Shown in pieces: positions 34,392 through 42,422 of a stretch of 64,000 bases of DNA. This stretch comes from Ramlibacter sp. (GTDB taxonomy: Bacteria > Pseudomonadota > Gammaproteobacteria > Burkholderiales > Burkholderiaceae_C): the NCBI GenBank assembly GCA_029237735.1, contig JAQZBU010000038.1, forward strand, positions 26,147 through 90,146. Reading direction: 5' to 3'. The position numbers and the translations under genes were made by a program. The notes beneath the pieces are model-generated. The model made no database searches, was not told where the DNA came from, and saw only the letters and a program-made list of their open reading frames with translations. Within the stretch, counting starts at the first letter, position 1; the number at the start of each line of letters is the position of its first letter.

Positions 34392-35045
34392 TCAGTCTCC
34401 CGTAGTTCCACTGCGCCGCGCGCGCCGCGCCGCGGGCTCGAACAGGTCGCGCATGCTCCGCTGCACCATCGCGACGGCCTCAGGCGCCTCCGCGGCCATG
34501 ACCTGGTCGAGCACCCATCGGCGGTCCTTCTCCGGCAGCGCTGGCTCCAGCCGCCGGCCGAGGTATCGCAGGAAGCCGAAGTCGGGATTGAAGCCGGTGT
34601 CACCGGCGGGAAGGCTTGGGTCCGCGCCGAACTCGGCGTAGTGGCTCGTGACCTCGTTGATGAGATCGATAAAGGTGTCGGCGTGCGAGGGCTCGCCGGG
34701 GGCGGTCGGCCCCAGCAGGTCATCTTCGTTGTCCTGCAGGATGCGCGCGAGGTGATGCACCAGGGCAGCAGTGAAGGCCAGCCGCTGCGTGGCGTCCAGC
34801 CGTGCATGGGCGATCCGGTCCGTCACCGCGACCAGGAACACCAGCACCTCACGCAGGAAGGCGAAGTACGGCGTGCCGACTTCCACGTCGAACCCGGCGC
34901 GGCGCATGCGGTCCAGCGTGTGGCGCGCCACACGCCACACGATGAAGGCCATCGCGCTGGCTTGCTGCTCCGCGCTCTTCGCGGGCCCGGCGCGGAACCA
35001 CTGGCTCTTCAAGCGCGGCGTGGGAGGCGGTGTGTGGACACGCAT
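34392..35045 (-). CDS. helical hypothetical protein of the accessory operon, 217 aa
   Basis: The protein is predicted to be mostly helical and acidic to neutral, with a conserved-looking core PYFAFLREVLVFLVAVTDRI, then LVHHLARILQDNEDDLLG and GFNPDFGFLRYLGRRL. It has no cysteines, signal peptide or clear membrane helix. The C-terminal tail is arginine-rich. GGAAGG precedes the start at 35045. It lies 3 bases before the TauD-like gene and 18 after the DsrC-like gene. I do not recognise the family; location suggests a role in the sulfur pathway, perhaps sensing or assembly. Confidence 0.7.
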   Translation of the reverse strand: MRVHTPPPTPRLKSQWFRAGPAKSAEQQASAMAFIVWRVARHTLDRMRRAGFDVEVGTPYFAFLREVLVFLVAVTDRIAHARLDATQRLAFTAALVHHLARILQDNEDDLLGPTAPGEPSHADTFIDLINEVTSHYAEFGADPSLPAGDTGFNPDFGFLRYLGRRLEPALPEKDRRWVLDQVMAAEAPEAVAMVQRSMRDLFEPAARRARRSGTTGD

Positions 35046-35063
35046 GGTGCGGCCTTCCGCGGA

Positions 35064-35393
35064 TCAGTAGCCGCCCTTGCCCAGCGGCTGCGGCAAGCCC
35101 GCGATCTTTGCGCCCTGCTTGGCGGGCCCGAGGGGGCACAGGTCGTACAGCGCCTTGCTGTCGCAGCCGGGCAGCACGGAGGCCATGTCCTTGAGCATGA
35201 CGCGGAAGTTGGGCGTGTGGCCGTGCTCGCGGTACTGTTCGCGCATGTAATTGACGATCGCCCAATGACCGTCGGTCAGTTCGATGCCTTCGGCGGCCGC
35301 GATGACCCGCACCACCTCGTCACGCCAATCGGGCTCCAGCAGGTAGCCCTGGTCGTCGGTCTCCAGTTCCTGCCCGTCGACGATGTAGCTCAT
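35064..35393 (-). CDS. DsrC/TusE-family protein lacking the redox cysteines (RspA-type)
   Basis: 109 residues with the DsrC fold signature (ETDDQGYLLEPDWRDEV, ELTDGHWAIVNYMREQY, LYDLCPLGPAKQ). The C-terminal arm of true DsrC carries two cysteines; here it reads KQGAKIAGLPQPLGKGGY, so both are gone. Such DsrC relatives have been proposed to be regulatory (RspA). It could bind a partner of DsrC without carrying sulfur. The start MSYIVDG at 35393 has AAGCTTGCTTCC-type context with no strong ribosome site. The canonical dsrC lies at 39818 on the other strand. Confidence 0.85.
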   Translation of the reverse strand: MSYIVDGQELETDDQGYLLEPDWRDEVVRVIAAAEGIELTDGHWAIVNYMREQYREHGHTPNFRVMLKDMASVLPGCDSKALYDLCPLGPAKQGAKIAGLPQPLGKGGY

Positions 35394-35421
35394 GGAAGCA
35401 AGCTCCTGGTGTGTGATGAAA

Positions 35422-35966
35422 TCATTCGGGTGCGCCCACGGCGGCGGCGGACTTGTGCCCGACGAACAGGCCGCAGCCCAGGCGCCGGTGGCCGCCGACA
35501 CCGGCCTCCAGCATGGTCAGTGAGTGCTGGGGTGATAGGCCGTCCAGCATCAGGCTGTAGCCCGCCAGCCGACCACCCTCCAGCCGGTGGCGCAGGCCGC
35601 AGATCGCGCGGCACTGCACACCGAGGCTTTCCAGCTCGGTGTTCACTGCCTGCATGAAGAGAATCTCGTCATCGCCGCCGGCGACCACATGCGCGAACAG
35701 CGTGGCGTGGTGCCGCAGTTCGCGCTGCTGCGCGGCGCCCACTCGCAAGCGGTGTCCGGCAAGGGACAGCTCGGACGCGAAACCATCGCGTCATTGCCAC
35801 CATTGCGCACGAGGTTGAGCCGGTGCACGCCCGCCATGGGCGAGTCCGCCAGCCACGGCAGCGCGCGATCCAGCGCCTCGGCCAAGGCGAATCGGTAATC
35901 GCCGGGCAACGTATCGCCCTCCACCGGGAAGGCCACGTCGATCATGGTTGCGGGGCGCGCGTTCAC
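35422..35966 (-). pseudogene. Cas6/Cmx6-like protein, frameshifted
   Basis: The first frame (35966 to about 35775) reads MIDVAFPVEGDTLPGDYRF and VHRLNLVRNGG; the second frame (about 35775 to 35422) reads GHRLRVGAAQQRELRHHATL, then LDGLSPQHSLTMLEAGVGGH and RRLGCGLFVGHK. Joined, they make about 180 residues matching the Cas6/Cmx6 family known from MYXAN-type CRISPR systems, including the glycine-rich C-terminal RNA-binding loop. A single-base change near 35771-35776 restores the frame. There is no CRISPR array or other cas gene here. Start is GTG 35966 with AGGAG 8 bases upstream. Confidence 0.75.
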
Positions 35967-35970
35967 GGTG

Positions 35971-36186
35971 CTACTCCTGCGGCTGCGAGCCGGCCCACGC
36001 CAGCAGGGCCTGGCCCCATTCGCGCGCGGTGATCGGGTCGATGTCGAACACGGTGAAGCGGCTGCCTTCGCGGATGCGGGTGCGCAGCAGGCTCATGCCG
36101 CCGGCGTCATGGTCGAGCTGTTGCAGCTCGATCTCCTGCCGGCCCAGGGGCGCGCGCAACTTGGCAATGGATTTCAGGCTTGTCAT
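35971..36186 (-). CDS. small hypothetical protein heading the accessory operon, 71 aa
   Basis: The product starts MTSLKSIAKLRAPLGRQEIE and contains LLRTRIREGSRFTVFDIDPI and a final WGQALLAWAGSQPQE. It is a small alpha/beta domain with no cysteine, signal peptide or membrane helix. It is the first gene of the minus-strand operon, divergent from dsrA across 182 bases, and is followed after 4 bases by the Cas6-like gene. GGAAAG lies upstream. In-frame starts further upstream would run through the regulatory palindromes. No family recognised. Confidence 0.7.
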   Translation of the reverse strand: MTSLKSIAKLRAPLGRQEIELQQLDHDAGGMSLLRTRIREGSRFTVFDIDPITAREWGQALLAWAGSQPQE

Positions 36187-36236
36187 CCGGGGCTTTCCAA
36201 GCTGGCATTGAGCGCGAGCAGGCGCCATCGCGTCCA

Positions 36237-36303
36237 TACCCGGTACGGGTGGCCGTCGAATACCCCATCCGGGTAGTGCCCTCCCAATCAACGAGGGTGA
36301 TAG
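36237..36303 (+). promoter_or_regulatory. dsrA/accessory divergent promoter with paired TACCC palindromes
   Basis: TACCC-GGTAC-GGGTG (36237-36251) and TACCC-CATCC-GGGTA (36261-36275) start 24 bases apart. The second is a perfect 5-bp inverted repeat with a 5-base spacer. A weak -10-like TGATAG lies at 36298-36303. The layout matches the tusA and tauE promoters, but without their TAGACG element. Both dsrA and the accessory operon start from this 182-base region. Confidence 0.55.
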
Positions 36304-36368
36304 CGCGGGCGTCGCTGCAAGGCGACCATTCGCCCATTCCAGCGCTCACTGACCCAGGAGACAAGCCC

Positions 36369-37664
36369 ATGGCCAAGAAGCCCTACGACACGCCGATGCT
36401 CGACCAGCTGGAGAGCGGCCCCTGGCCGAGCTTCGTCACCGGCCTGAAGCGGCTGGCCAAGGACAGCGACTACATGGCCGACCTGATGGGCCAGCTCGAG
36501 ACCTCGTACCGCACTAAGAAGGGCTACTGGAAGGGCGGCACGGTCGGCGTCTTCGGCTACGGCGGCGGCGTGATTCCGCGCTTCACCGAGCTGAAGGATG
36601 AAAACGACAAGCCGGTCTTTCCCGACGCGGCCGAGTTCCACACCCTGCGCGTGCAGCCGCCGCCGGGCATGCACTACACCAGCGACGTGCTGCGCAAGAT
36701 GTGCGACATCTGGGAGGAGCACGGCTCGGGCCTGATCGCCTTCCACGGCCAGTCGGGCGACATCATGTTCCAGGGCGCCAAGAGCGACAAGGTGCAGGAC
36801 GCCTTCGACGCGCTCAACGAGCTGGGCTTCGACCTGGGCGGCGCGGGACCGGCGGTGCGCACATCGATGAGCTGCGTGGGCGCCGCGCGCTGCGAGCAGA
36901 GCTGCTACGACGAGGGCCGCGCCCACCGCACGGTGATCAACACCTTCGTGGATGACATTCACCGACCCGCCCTGCCCTACAAGTTCAAGTTCAAGTTCTC
37001 GGGCTGCCCGAACGATTGCATGAACTCCATCCAGCGCGCCGACATGGCCGTGATCGGCACTTGGCGCGACAACATGCGCTCTGACGAAACACTGGCGCGC
37101 AAGTGGTTCGACAAGCACGGCATGAACGAGCTGGTGAACGACGTCGTCACCCGCTGCCCCACCAAGGCCATCATGCTCAAGGAAGTCAAGGACCTGAAGG
37201 ACGGCCCGAAGAAGACCTGCGTGAAGCTGAGCGACACGCACGGGCTGGAGATCGACAACGGCGACTGCGTCCGCTGCATGCACTGCATCAACGTCATGAC
37301 CGGCGCCCTGGCCCATGGCACGGACACCGGCGCGACCATCCTGATCGGCGGCAAGCGCACGCTCAAGATCGGCGACCTGATGGGCACGGTGGTAGTGCCG
37401 TTCATGCCGCTGAAAACCGACGAGGACTTCGCGGCGCTGGTCGACCTGGGCCAGCGGGTGATCGACTTCTTCGCCGAGAACGCACTGGAGCACGAGCGCA
37501 CCGGCGAAATGATCGAGCGCATCGGCCTGGTGAATTTCCTGGAAGGCGTCGGTATCGAGATCGACCCGAACATGGTGTCCACGCCCCGGACCAATCCCTA
37601 CGTCCGCACCGATGGGTGGGACGACGAAGTGGCACGCATCAACGCCAAGAAGGCCGCGGCCTGA
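36369..37664 (+). CDS. dsrA: DsrA, alpha subunit of reverse-type dissimilatory sulfite reductase
   Basis: 431 residues. Sirohaem/[4Fe-4S] ligands are visible in MSCVGAARCEQSCYD and SGCPNDC, followed by an inserted ferredoxin domain (GDCVRCMHCINVM). DsrAB interconverts persulfide on DsrC and sulfite at coupled sirohaem-Fe4S centres in the cytoplasm. Direction here is oxidative by context: DsrEFH, DsrL, TusA, SoeABC and FccAB are all present, and no reductive-type DsrD is seen. CAGGAG lies before the ATG at 36369. It is the first gene of the dsr operon. Confidence 0.97.
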   Translation: MAKKPYDTPMLDQLESGPWPSFVTGLKRLAKDSDYMADLMGQLETSYRTKKGYWKGGTVGVFGYGGGVIPRFTELKDENDKPVFPDAAEFHTLRVQPPPGMHYTSDVLRKMCDIWEEHGSGLIAFHGQSGDIMFQGAKSDKVQDAFDALNELGFDLGGAGPAVRTSMSCVGAARCEQSCYDEGRAHRTVINTFVDDIHRPALPYKFKFKFSGCPNDCMNSIQRADMAVIGTWRDNMRSDETLARKWFDKHGMNELVNDVVTRCPTKAIMLKEVKDLKDGPKKTCVKLSDTHGLEIDNGDCVRCMHCINVMTGALAHGTDTGATILIGGKRTLKIGDLMGTVVVPFMPLKTDEDFAALVDLGQRVIDFFAENALEHERTGEMIERIGLVNFLEGVGIEIDPNMVSTPRTNPYVRTDGWDDEVARINAKKAAA

Positions 37665-37689
37665 CACCGCATACCGAAGGACAAGCGAC

Positions 37690-38763
37690 ATGGCCCAAGC
37701 TCACCGCACCCCCATCGAAAGCGGCTGCCCGGACAACAAGCAGTACATGCATCCGGCGCTGCTGAAGAACTACGGCAACTGGCGCTACCACGACCGGCCC
37801 CGGCCCGGCGTGCTGCACCATGTCTCGCACACCGGTGACGAAGTCTGGTCGGTGCGCGCCGGCACGCAGCGCCAGATGGATGTGCACACGATCCGCAAGC
37901 TGTGCGACATCGCCGACACCTACGCCGAGGGCCACGTGCGCTTCACCATCCGCTCGAACATCGAGTTCATTGTGAGCGACCCCAACAAGGTCGCCCCGCT
38001 CGTCGAGGCGCTCACCAGCAACGGCTTCCCGGTGGGCGGCACGGGCAACTCGGTGTCGATGATCGCGCATACCCAGGGCTGGCTGCACTGCGACATTCCC
38101 GGTACCGACGCCTCGGGCGCGGTGAAGGCGCTGATGGACGACCTGTACACCGAGTTCATCCGCGAGGACATGCCCAACCGCGTGCACCTGTCCACCTCCT
38201 GCTGCGAGATCAATTGCGGCGGCCAGGCCGACATCGCGATCATCGTGCAGCACACCAAGCCGCCCAAGATCAACCACGACCTGGTGGCCAATGTCTGCGA
38301 GCGCCCGGCCGTGGTGGCGCGCTGCCCGGTGGCCGCGATCCGCCCCGCGCTCGTCAACGGCAAGCCGTCGCTCGAGGTCGACGAGAAGAAGTGCATGTGC
38401 TGCGGCGCCTGCTACGCGCCCTGCCCGCCGATGCAGATCAACGACCCGGAATACACGAAGCTCGCGATCTGGGTGGGCGGCAAGAACTCCAACGCCCGCG
38501 GCAAGCCAACGTTCATGAAGATGGTGGCCTCGGGCCTGCCCAACAACCCGCCGCGCTGGCCCGAAGTCTCGGCCATGGTCAAGAAGATCCTCTACACCTA
38601 CAAGGAAGACGCGCGCTCCTGGGAGCGGCTGTCGGACTGGGTGGAGCGAATCGGCTGGCCCCAGTTCTTCGAGAAGTGCGACCTGCCCTTCACCAAGTAC
38701 CTGATCGACGACTGGCGCGGCTCGCGCGCCAGCCTGAACGCGTCGGCCCACATCCGCTTCTAA
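37690..38763 (+). CDS. dsrB: DsrB, beta subunit of reverse-type dissimilatory sulfite reductase
   Basis: 357 residues, the usual length. The sirohaem/Fe4S region is STSCCEINCGGQADI with CPVAAIRP beyond, and the ferredoxin insert is KKCMCCGACYAPCPP. It pairs with DsrA as an alpha2-beta2 enzyme. It starts 25 bases after dsrA. The C-terminal RVGPH-like tail of some reductive enzymes is absent. DsrB is the better phylogenetic marker for reductive versus oxidative type, which would confirm the direction inferred from the neighbours. Confidence 0.97.
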   Translation: MAQAHRTPIESGCPDNKQYMHPALLKNYGNWRYHDRPRPGVLHHVSHTGDEVWSVRAGTQRQMDVHTIRKLCDIADTYAEGHVRFTIRSNIEFIVSDPNKVAPLVEALTSNGFPVGGTGNSVSMIAHTQGWLHCDIPGTDASGAVKALMDDLYTEFIREDMPNRVHLSTSCCEINCGGQADIAIIVQHTKPPKINHDLVANVCERPAVVARCPVAAIRPALVNGKPSLEVDEKKCMCCGACYAPCPPMQINDPEYTKLAIWVGGKNSNARGKPTFMKMVASGLPNNPPRWPEVSAMVKKILYTYKEDARSWERLSDWVERIGWPQFFEKCDLPFTKYLIDDWRGSRASLNASAHIRF

Positions 38764-38779
38764 ACCCGCCAGCCGAACT

Positions 38780-39139
38780 ATGAAACTCGCTTTGATGGTC
38801 AGCGCCGGCCCCTACACCTACCAGGCCGCCGACACCGCCTACCAGTTCGCCGCCGCGGCGGTGGCCAAGGGGCATGAGGTGATGCGCGTCTTTTTCTATC
38901 ACGACGGCGTGTACAACTCGACGCGCCTGACCGAGCCGCCGCAGGACGACCGGCACATCGTCAACCGCTGGTCGGCGCTGGCGGCAGCGAACAAGATCGA
39001 CCTGGTCGTCTGCGTCGCCGCGGCGCTGCGCCGCGGCATCAAGGACGAAGTGCTGGCGCCGGGCTTTCGCATCTCGGGCCTGGGGCAGCTGGTGGATGGC
39101 GGCATCAAGGCCAACCGCCTGGTGACGTTTGGAGCCTGA
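38780..39139 (+). CDS. dsrE: DsrE, active subunit of the DsrEFH sulfur-transfer complex
   Basis: 119 residues of the DsrE fold. The sulfur-carrying cysteine is in LVVCVAAALRRGI (residue 78, the position of the active cysteine in characterised DsrE). DsrEFH is a cytoplasmic alpha2-beta2-gamma2 complex that takes persulfide from TusA or DsrE2 and hands it to DsrC. DsrE, F and H occur together here in the standard order, which is diagnostic for oxidative Dsr organisms. Confidence 0.95.
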   Translation: MKLALMVSAGPYTYQAADTAYQFAAAAVAKGHEVMRVFFYHDGVYNSTRLTEPPQDDRHIVNRWSALAAANKIDLVVCVAAALRRGIKDEVLAPGFRISGLGQLVDGGIKANRLVTFGA

Positions 39140-39141
39140 CG

Positions 39142-39498
39142 ATGAAGAAGTTCATGTTCGTCAACCGCAAGGCCCCTTACGGGACGATCCACGCGCTCGA
39201 AAGCCTGGAGGTCGTGCTGATCGCCGCCACGTTCGACCAGGACTGCAGCCTCGTCTTCATCGACGACGGCGTGTACGAACTGGTCAAGGGCCAGGACACC
39301 AAGGCCATCGGCATGAAGAACTTCTCGCCGACCTACCGCGCGCTCGAAGGCTATGACATCGAGAAGCTCTACGTCGACGAGGAGTCGATGCAAGCGCGCG
39401 GGCTCGATGAGGACGACCTGCTGGTACCCGTGCAGGTGCTGTCGACCTCGGCCATGGCGGCCCTGATGGCCGACCAGGACGTGATCCTTTCCTTCTGA
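39142..39498 (+). CDS. dsrF: DsrF, subunit of the DsrEFH sulfur-transfer complex
   Basis: 118 residues, DsrE/TusC-like fold. It begins MKKFMFVNRKAPYGTIHALE, and HALESLEVVLIAATF is the conserved first helix-strand segment of DsrF/TusC. Its one cysteine (DQDCSLVF) is not the main sulfur carrier in studied complexes. Two bases separate it from dsrE and five from dsrH, so translation is coupled across the set. Confidence 0.95.
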   Translation: MKKFMFVNRKAPYGTIHALESLEVVLIAATFDQDCSLVFIDDGVYELVKGQDTKAIGMKNFSPTYRALEGYDIEKLYVDEESMQARGLDEDDLLVPVQVLSTSAMAALMADQDVILSF

Positions 39499-39503
39499 CC
39501 GCC

Positions 39504-39803
39504 ATGCTGCACATCGTCAACAAATCCCACGAACAGAGCCGCTGCCTGCACAGCTGCCTGCGCTTCGCATCACCCGGTCACGCGCTGCTGCTGACCGAGG
39601 ATGCCGTGTATGCCGCCACCGAGGCTGGCGCCGGCGCCAGCGGCGTCGCCGAAGCCGCCCTGCGGCTGAATATCTTCGCCCTTCGGCCCGATCTCGAGGC
39701 ACGCGGCATGGCCGCCAAGCTCGCAGCGGGCGTGACTGCGATCGATTACGCGGGGTTCGTCGACCTGGTCGCCGAGCACCCGACTTCCCAAACCTGGCTT
39801 TGA
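39504..39803 (+). CDS. dsrH: DsrH, subunit of the DsrEFH sulfur-transfer complex
   Basis: 99 residues of the DsrH/TusB family, starting MLHIVNKSHEQSRCLHSCLR. Two cysteines at 14 and 18 lie in the N-terminal helix. TusB-type proteins complete the hexameric sulfur-transfer complex with DsrE and DsrF. The gene ends 14 bases before dsrC, its downstream acceptor, as is usual for oxidative dsr operons. Confidence 0.93.
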   Translation: MLHIVNKSHEQSRCLHSCLRFASPGHALLLTEDAVYAATEAGAGASGVAEAALRLNIFALRPDLEARGMAAKLAAGVTAIDYAGFVDLVAEHPTSQTWL

Positions 39804-39817
39804 ACCCGAGGAACACC

Positions 39818-40150
39818 ATGGCCATCGAAATCAACGACACCACTTACGAAACCGACGAGGAAGGCTACCTGGTCAACCTCGCCGACTGGAACGAGGACAT
39901 CGCCAACGCGATCGCCGCGCTGGAGAACGTGGAGCTCTCGCCCAACCACTGGGAGGTGGTCAACTTCCTGCGCGAGTACTACGCCGAATACCAGATCGCC
40001 CCGGCCGTGCGCGTGCTGACCAAGGCGATCGGCAAGCAGCTCGGCCCGGACAAGGGCAACAGCAAGTACCTGTACGAGCTGTTCCCCTACGGGCCGGCCA
40101 AGCAGGCCTGCAAGATTGCCGGCCTGCCCAAGCCCACGGGCTGTGTCTAG
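39818..40150 (+). CDS. dsrC: DsrC, sulfur-carrier substrate of sulfite reductase
   Basis: 110 residues with the full DsrC signature, including the C-terminal arm ACKIAGLPKPTGCV. It keeps both conserved cysteines: the penultimate residue and the one ten to eleven residues earlier. DsrC carries the persulfide into the DsrAB active site and its disulfide or trisulfide is handled by DsrMKJOP. This is the only one of three DsrC-family genes in the window with both cysteines, so it is the functional one. The start MAIEINDT at 39818 lies 6 residues inside a longer frame. Confidence 0.96.
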   Translation: MAIEINDTTYETDEEGYLVNLADWNEDIANAIAALENVELSPNHWEVVNFLREYYAEYQIAPAVRVLTKAIGKQLGPDKGNSKYLYELFPYGPAKQACKIAGLPKPTGCV

Positions 40151-40158
40151 GCGCCACC

Positions 40159-40887
40159 ATGCCGGCGCTCGCCCTCGCCTACGCGGCACTCTTCTACGCC
40201 GCCACGGCCGTCCTGGTCGTTGGCGTGGCGTTGAAGATCCGCAGCTACTGGGTGACGCCGGCGCCACTGAAGATCCCCACCACGCCGGCGCCGACTACCC
40301 ATGGCGGCGTTGCCCTGCGACTGGCGCGTGAGGTGGTGTTCTTCGAGAGCCTCTTCAAGTCCAGCAAGTGGACCTGGATTTTCGGCTGGATGTTCCACGC
40401 CGCGCTGTTGCTGGTGCTGCTGCGCCACCTGCGCTATTTCCAGCAGCCGGTGTGGACCCCGGTAGCGCTGATCCAGCCCTTCGGCACCTATGCGGGGTTC
40501 GCCATGGTGGCCGGGCTGGCGGGGCTGTGGGCGCGGCGATGGCTCGTGGACCGCGTGCGCTACATCTCCACGCCCTCCGACCACCTGCACCTGGCGCTGC
40601 TGCTGGCCATCGGGCTCACGGGCCTGGGCATGCGCTTCGTGCGCCACACCGACATCGTGGCCGTGAAAGCCTTCATGCTGGGGCTGATGCGCTTTGACAT
40701 CCAACCGCTGCCGGCGGACCCGGTGCTGCTGGTCCACTTGGCGCTCGTGGCCCTGCTGATGCTGATCTTCCCGATCAGCAAGTTGCTGCACGCGCCCGGC
40801 CTGTTCTTCAGCCCCACTCGCAACCAGAGCGACAACGCCCGCGAGGGCCGACACGTCGCGGCCTGGGCCGCGGCGCTCGAAAAGTAA
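40159..40887 (+). CDS. dsrM: DsrM, cytochrome b subunit of DsrMKJOP
   Basis: 242 residues with about five membrane helices and haem-ligand histidines in GWMFHAALLLVLLRHLRYF and SDHLHLALLLAIG, as in NarI-like b-type cytochromes. It is the quinone-reactive membrane subunit paired with DsrK, and in oxidative organisms is thought to pass electrons from DsrC thiols to quinone. It starts 8 bases after dsrC, and 16 bases separate it from dsrK. Confidence 0.92.
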   Translation: MPALALAYAALFYAATAVLVVGVALKIRSYWVTPAPLKIPTTPAPTTHGGVALRLAREVVFFESLFKSSKWTWIFGWMFHAALLLVLLRHLRYFQQPVWTPVALIQPFGTYAGFAMVAGLAGLWARRWLVDRVRYISTPSDHLHLALLLAIGLTGLGMRFVRHTDIVAVKAFMLGLMRFDIQPLPADPVLLVHLALVALLMLIFPISKLLHAPGLFFSPTRNQSDNAREGRHVAAWAAALEK

Positions 40888-40903
40888 CACGAGCATCCCG
40901 CCC

Positions 40904-42400
40904 ATGGCCACCGCCGCCTTTGAGACACCCAAGCTCAAGCCATACCCGGTCATCCCACTCGTGGCCGAGGGCGCGATGGCGCGCAGCAAGCCGTACGTTG
41001 CCTCGCCGGCCATCCAGGCGGCCATTGGCTTCCCCGGCGAACTCGCCGAAGGCTGGGAACAGCGCGCCGTCGCCAAGATGGGCGAGCTGCTGGGCAAGTA
41101 CCGCAGCCTGCGCGTGTACATGGATGCCTGCGTGCACTGCGGCGCCTGCTCGGACAAGTGCCATTACTTCCTGGGGACCGGCGATCCGAAGAACATGCCG
41201 GTCGCGCGGCAGGACCTGATGCGCGCGGTGTACCGCCGCTACTTTACTTTCGCGGGCAAGCACTTCCCCAAGCTGGTCGGTGCCGTGGACATGACGAAGG
41301 ACATGCTCGACCAGTGGTGGAGCTACTACAACCAGTGCTCCGAGTGCCGGCGCTGCTCGGTGTTCTGCCCTTACGGCATCGACACCGCGGAAATCACGAT
41401 GGCCGCGCGCGAGATCATGGATTCGGTCGGCCTGGGCCAGAAGTACGCCAACGAGATCATCGGCAAGGTGCATCGCATCGGCAACAACCTGGGCATCCCC
41501 GAGCCGGCGCTGGCCGACACTCTGCTCGGGTTGGAAGAAGACACCAAGGAAGAGACCGGCATCGACGTGCGCTTCCCGCTGGACGTGGAAGGCGCTGAGG
41601 TGCTGCTGGTGACGCCCTCGGCCGACTTCTTCTCGGAGCCGCACGTGGAAAGCCTGATCGGCTACGCCAAGGTGTTCCACGCGGCGGGCATCAGCTGGAC
41701 GCTCAGTTCAAAGGCCTCCGAGGCCGGCAACTTCGGCCTGTTCATCGGCAACTACGAGCAGATGCGCAACATCTCCATGCGGGTCAAGGAAGCCGCGCAG
41801 GAGCTGGGTGTCAGGCGCATCGTGGTCGGTGAATGCGGCCATGCCTGGCGCGTGGCCTACAGCTTCTGGAACACGCTGATCGGGCCCTTCGACTGGCTCG
41901 ATGCACGCTACCCGGTGCCCCAGCACATCTGCGAACTCACCTACGACCTCATCCAGCAGGGTGCACTGCGTTTCGACAAGGAAAGGAACGACGACCGCAT
42001 CATCACATTCCACGATTCGTGCAACGTCGCGCGCGCCTCCCGCATGGGCAACATGCCCGGCGGCCAGTTCGTCATCCCGCGCGAGATCATCAAGGCGGTG
42101 GCGAACCGGTTCCACGACATGGCGCCGGAAACCATCCACGAGAGCACCTTCTGCTGCGGCGGCGGCGGCGGCCTGCTCACCGACGACCTGATGGAGCTGC
42201 GCGTCAAGGGCGCGCTGCCCCGCATGGAAGCGCTCAAGAACGTCGTCGACCAACACGGCGTGAATTTCATGGCCACGATCTGCGCGATCTGCAAGGCGCA
42301 GTTCAGCAAGGTGCTGCCCTACTACGGCTTCGACATGAGCATGGTCGGGGGCGTGCACCAGCTGGTCGGCAAGGCGATTCGGCTCGGCGAGCCGCATTGA
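40904..42400 (+). CDS. dsrK: DsrK, HdrD-like iron-sulfur subunit of DsrMKJOP
   Basis: 498 residues. Two ferredoxin-type clusters (CVHCGACSDKCHYF and CSECRRCSVFCPYG) are followed by two CCG-type domains (VGECGHAWR and TFCCGGGGGLLTDD, then ICAICKAQF) that hold the non-cubane cluster of heterodisulfide reductases. DsrK is the cytoplasmic catalytic subunit that acts on DsrC disulfide. It ends 22 bases before a flavoprotein gene that is not part of the usual operon. Confidence 0.95.
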   Translation: MATAAFETPKLKPYPVIPLVAEGAMARSKPYVASPAIQAAIGFPGELAEGWEQRAVAKMGELLGKYRSLRVYMDACVHCGACSDKCHYFLGTGDPKNMPVARQDLMRAVYRRYFTFAGKHFPKLVGAVDMTKDMLDQWWSYYNQCSECRRCSVFCPYGIDTAEITMAAREIMDSVGLGQKYANEIIGKVHRIGNNLGIPEPALADTLLGLEEDTKEETGIDVRFPLDVEGAEVLLVTPSADFFSEPHVESLIGYAKVFHAAGISWTLSSKASEAGNFGLFIGNYEQMRNISMRVKEAAQELGVRRIVVGECGHAWRVAYSFWNTLIGPFDWLDARYPVPQHICELTYDLIQQGALRFDKERNDDRIITFHDSCNVARASRMGNMPGGQFVIPREIIKAVANRFHDMAPETIHESTFCCGGGGGLLTDDLMELRVKGALPRMEALKNVVDQHGVNFMATICAICKAQFSKVLPYYGFDMSMVGGVHQLVGKAIRLGEPH

Positions 42401-42422
42401 ATCGGAATCCAGGAGGTCCACC

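Noticed and set aside
35422..35966. Cas6/Cmx6-like gene as evidence for a CRISPR system in the window
   Set aside because: No array, no Cas1/Cas2, no effector genes; the gene sits in a sulfur operon, so I list it as an isolated homologue only.
36288..37691. Long minus-strand frame opposite dsrA
   Set aside because: It mirrors the codon pattern of dsrA; His/Val/Ala-rich text with no family match.
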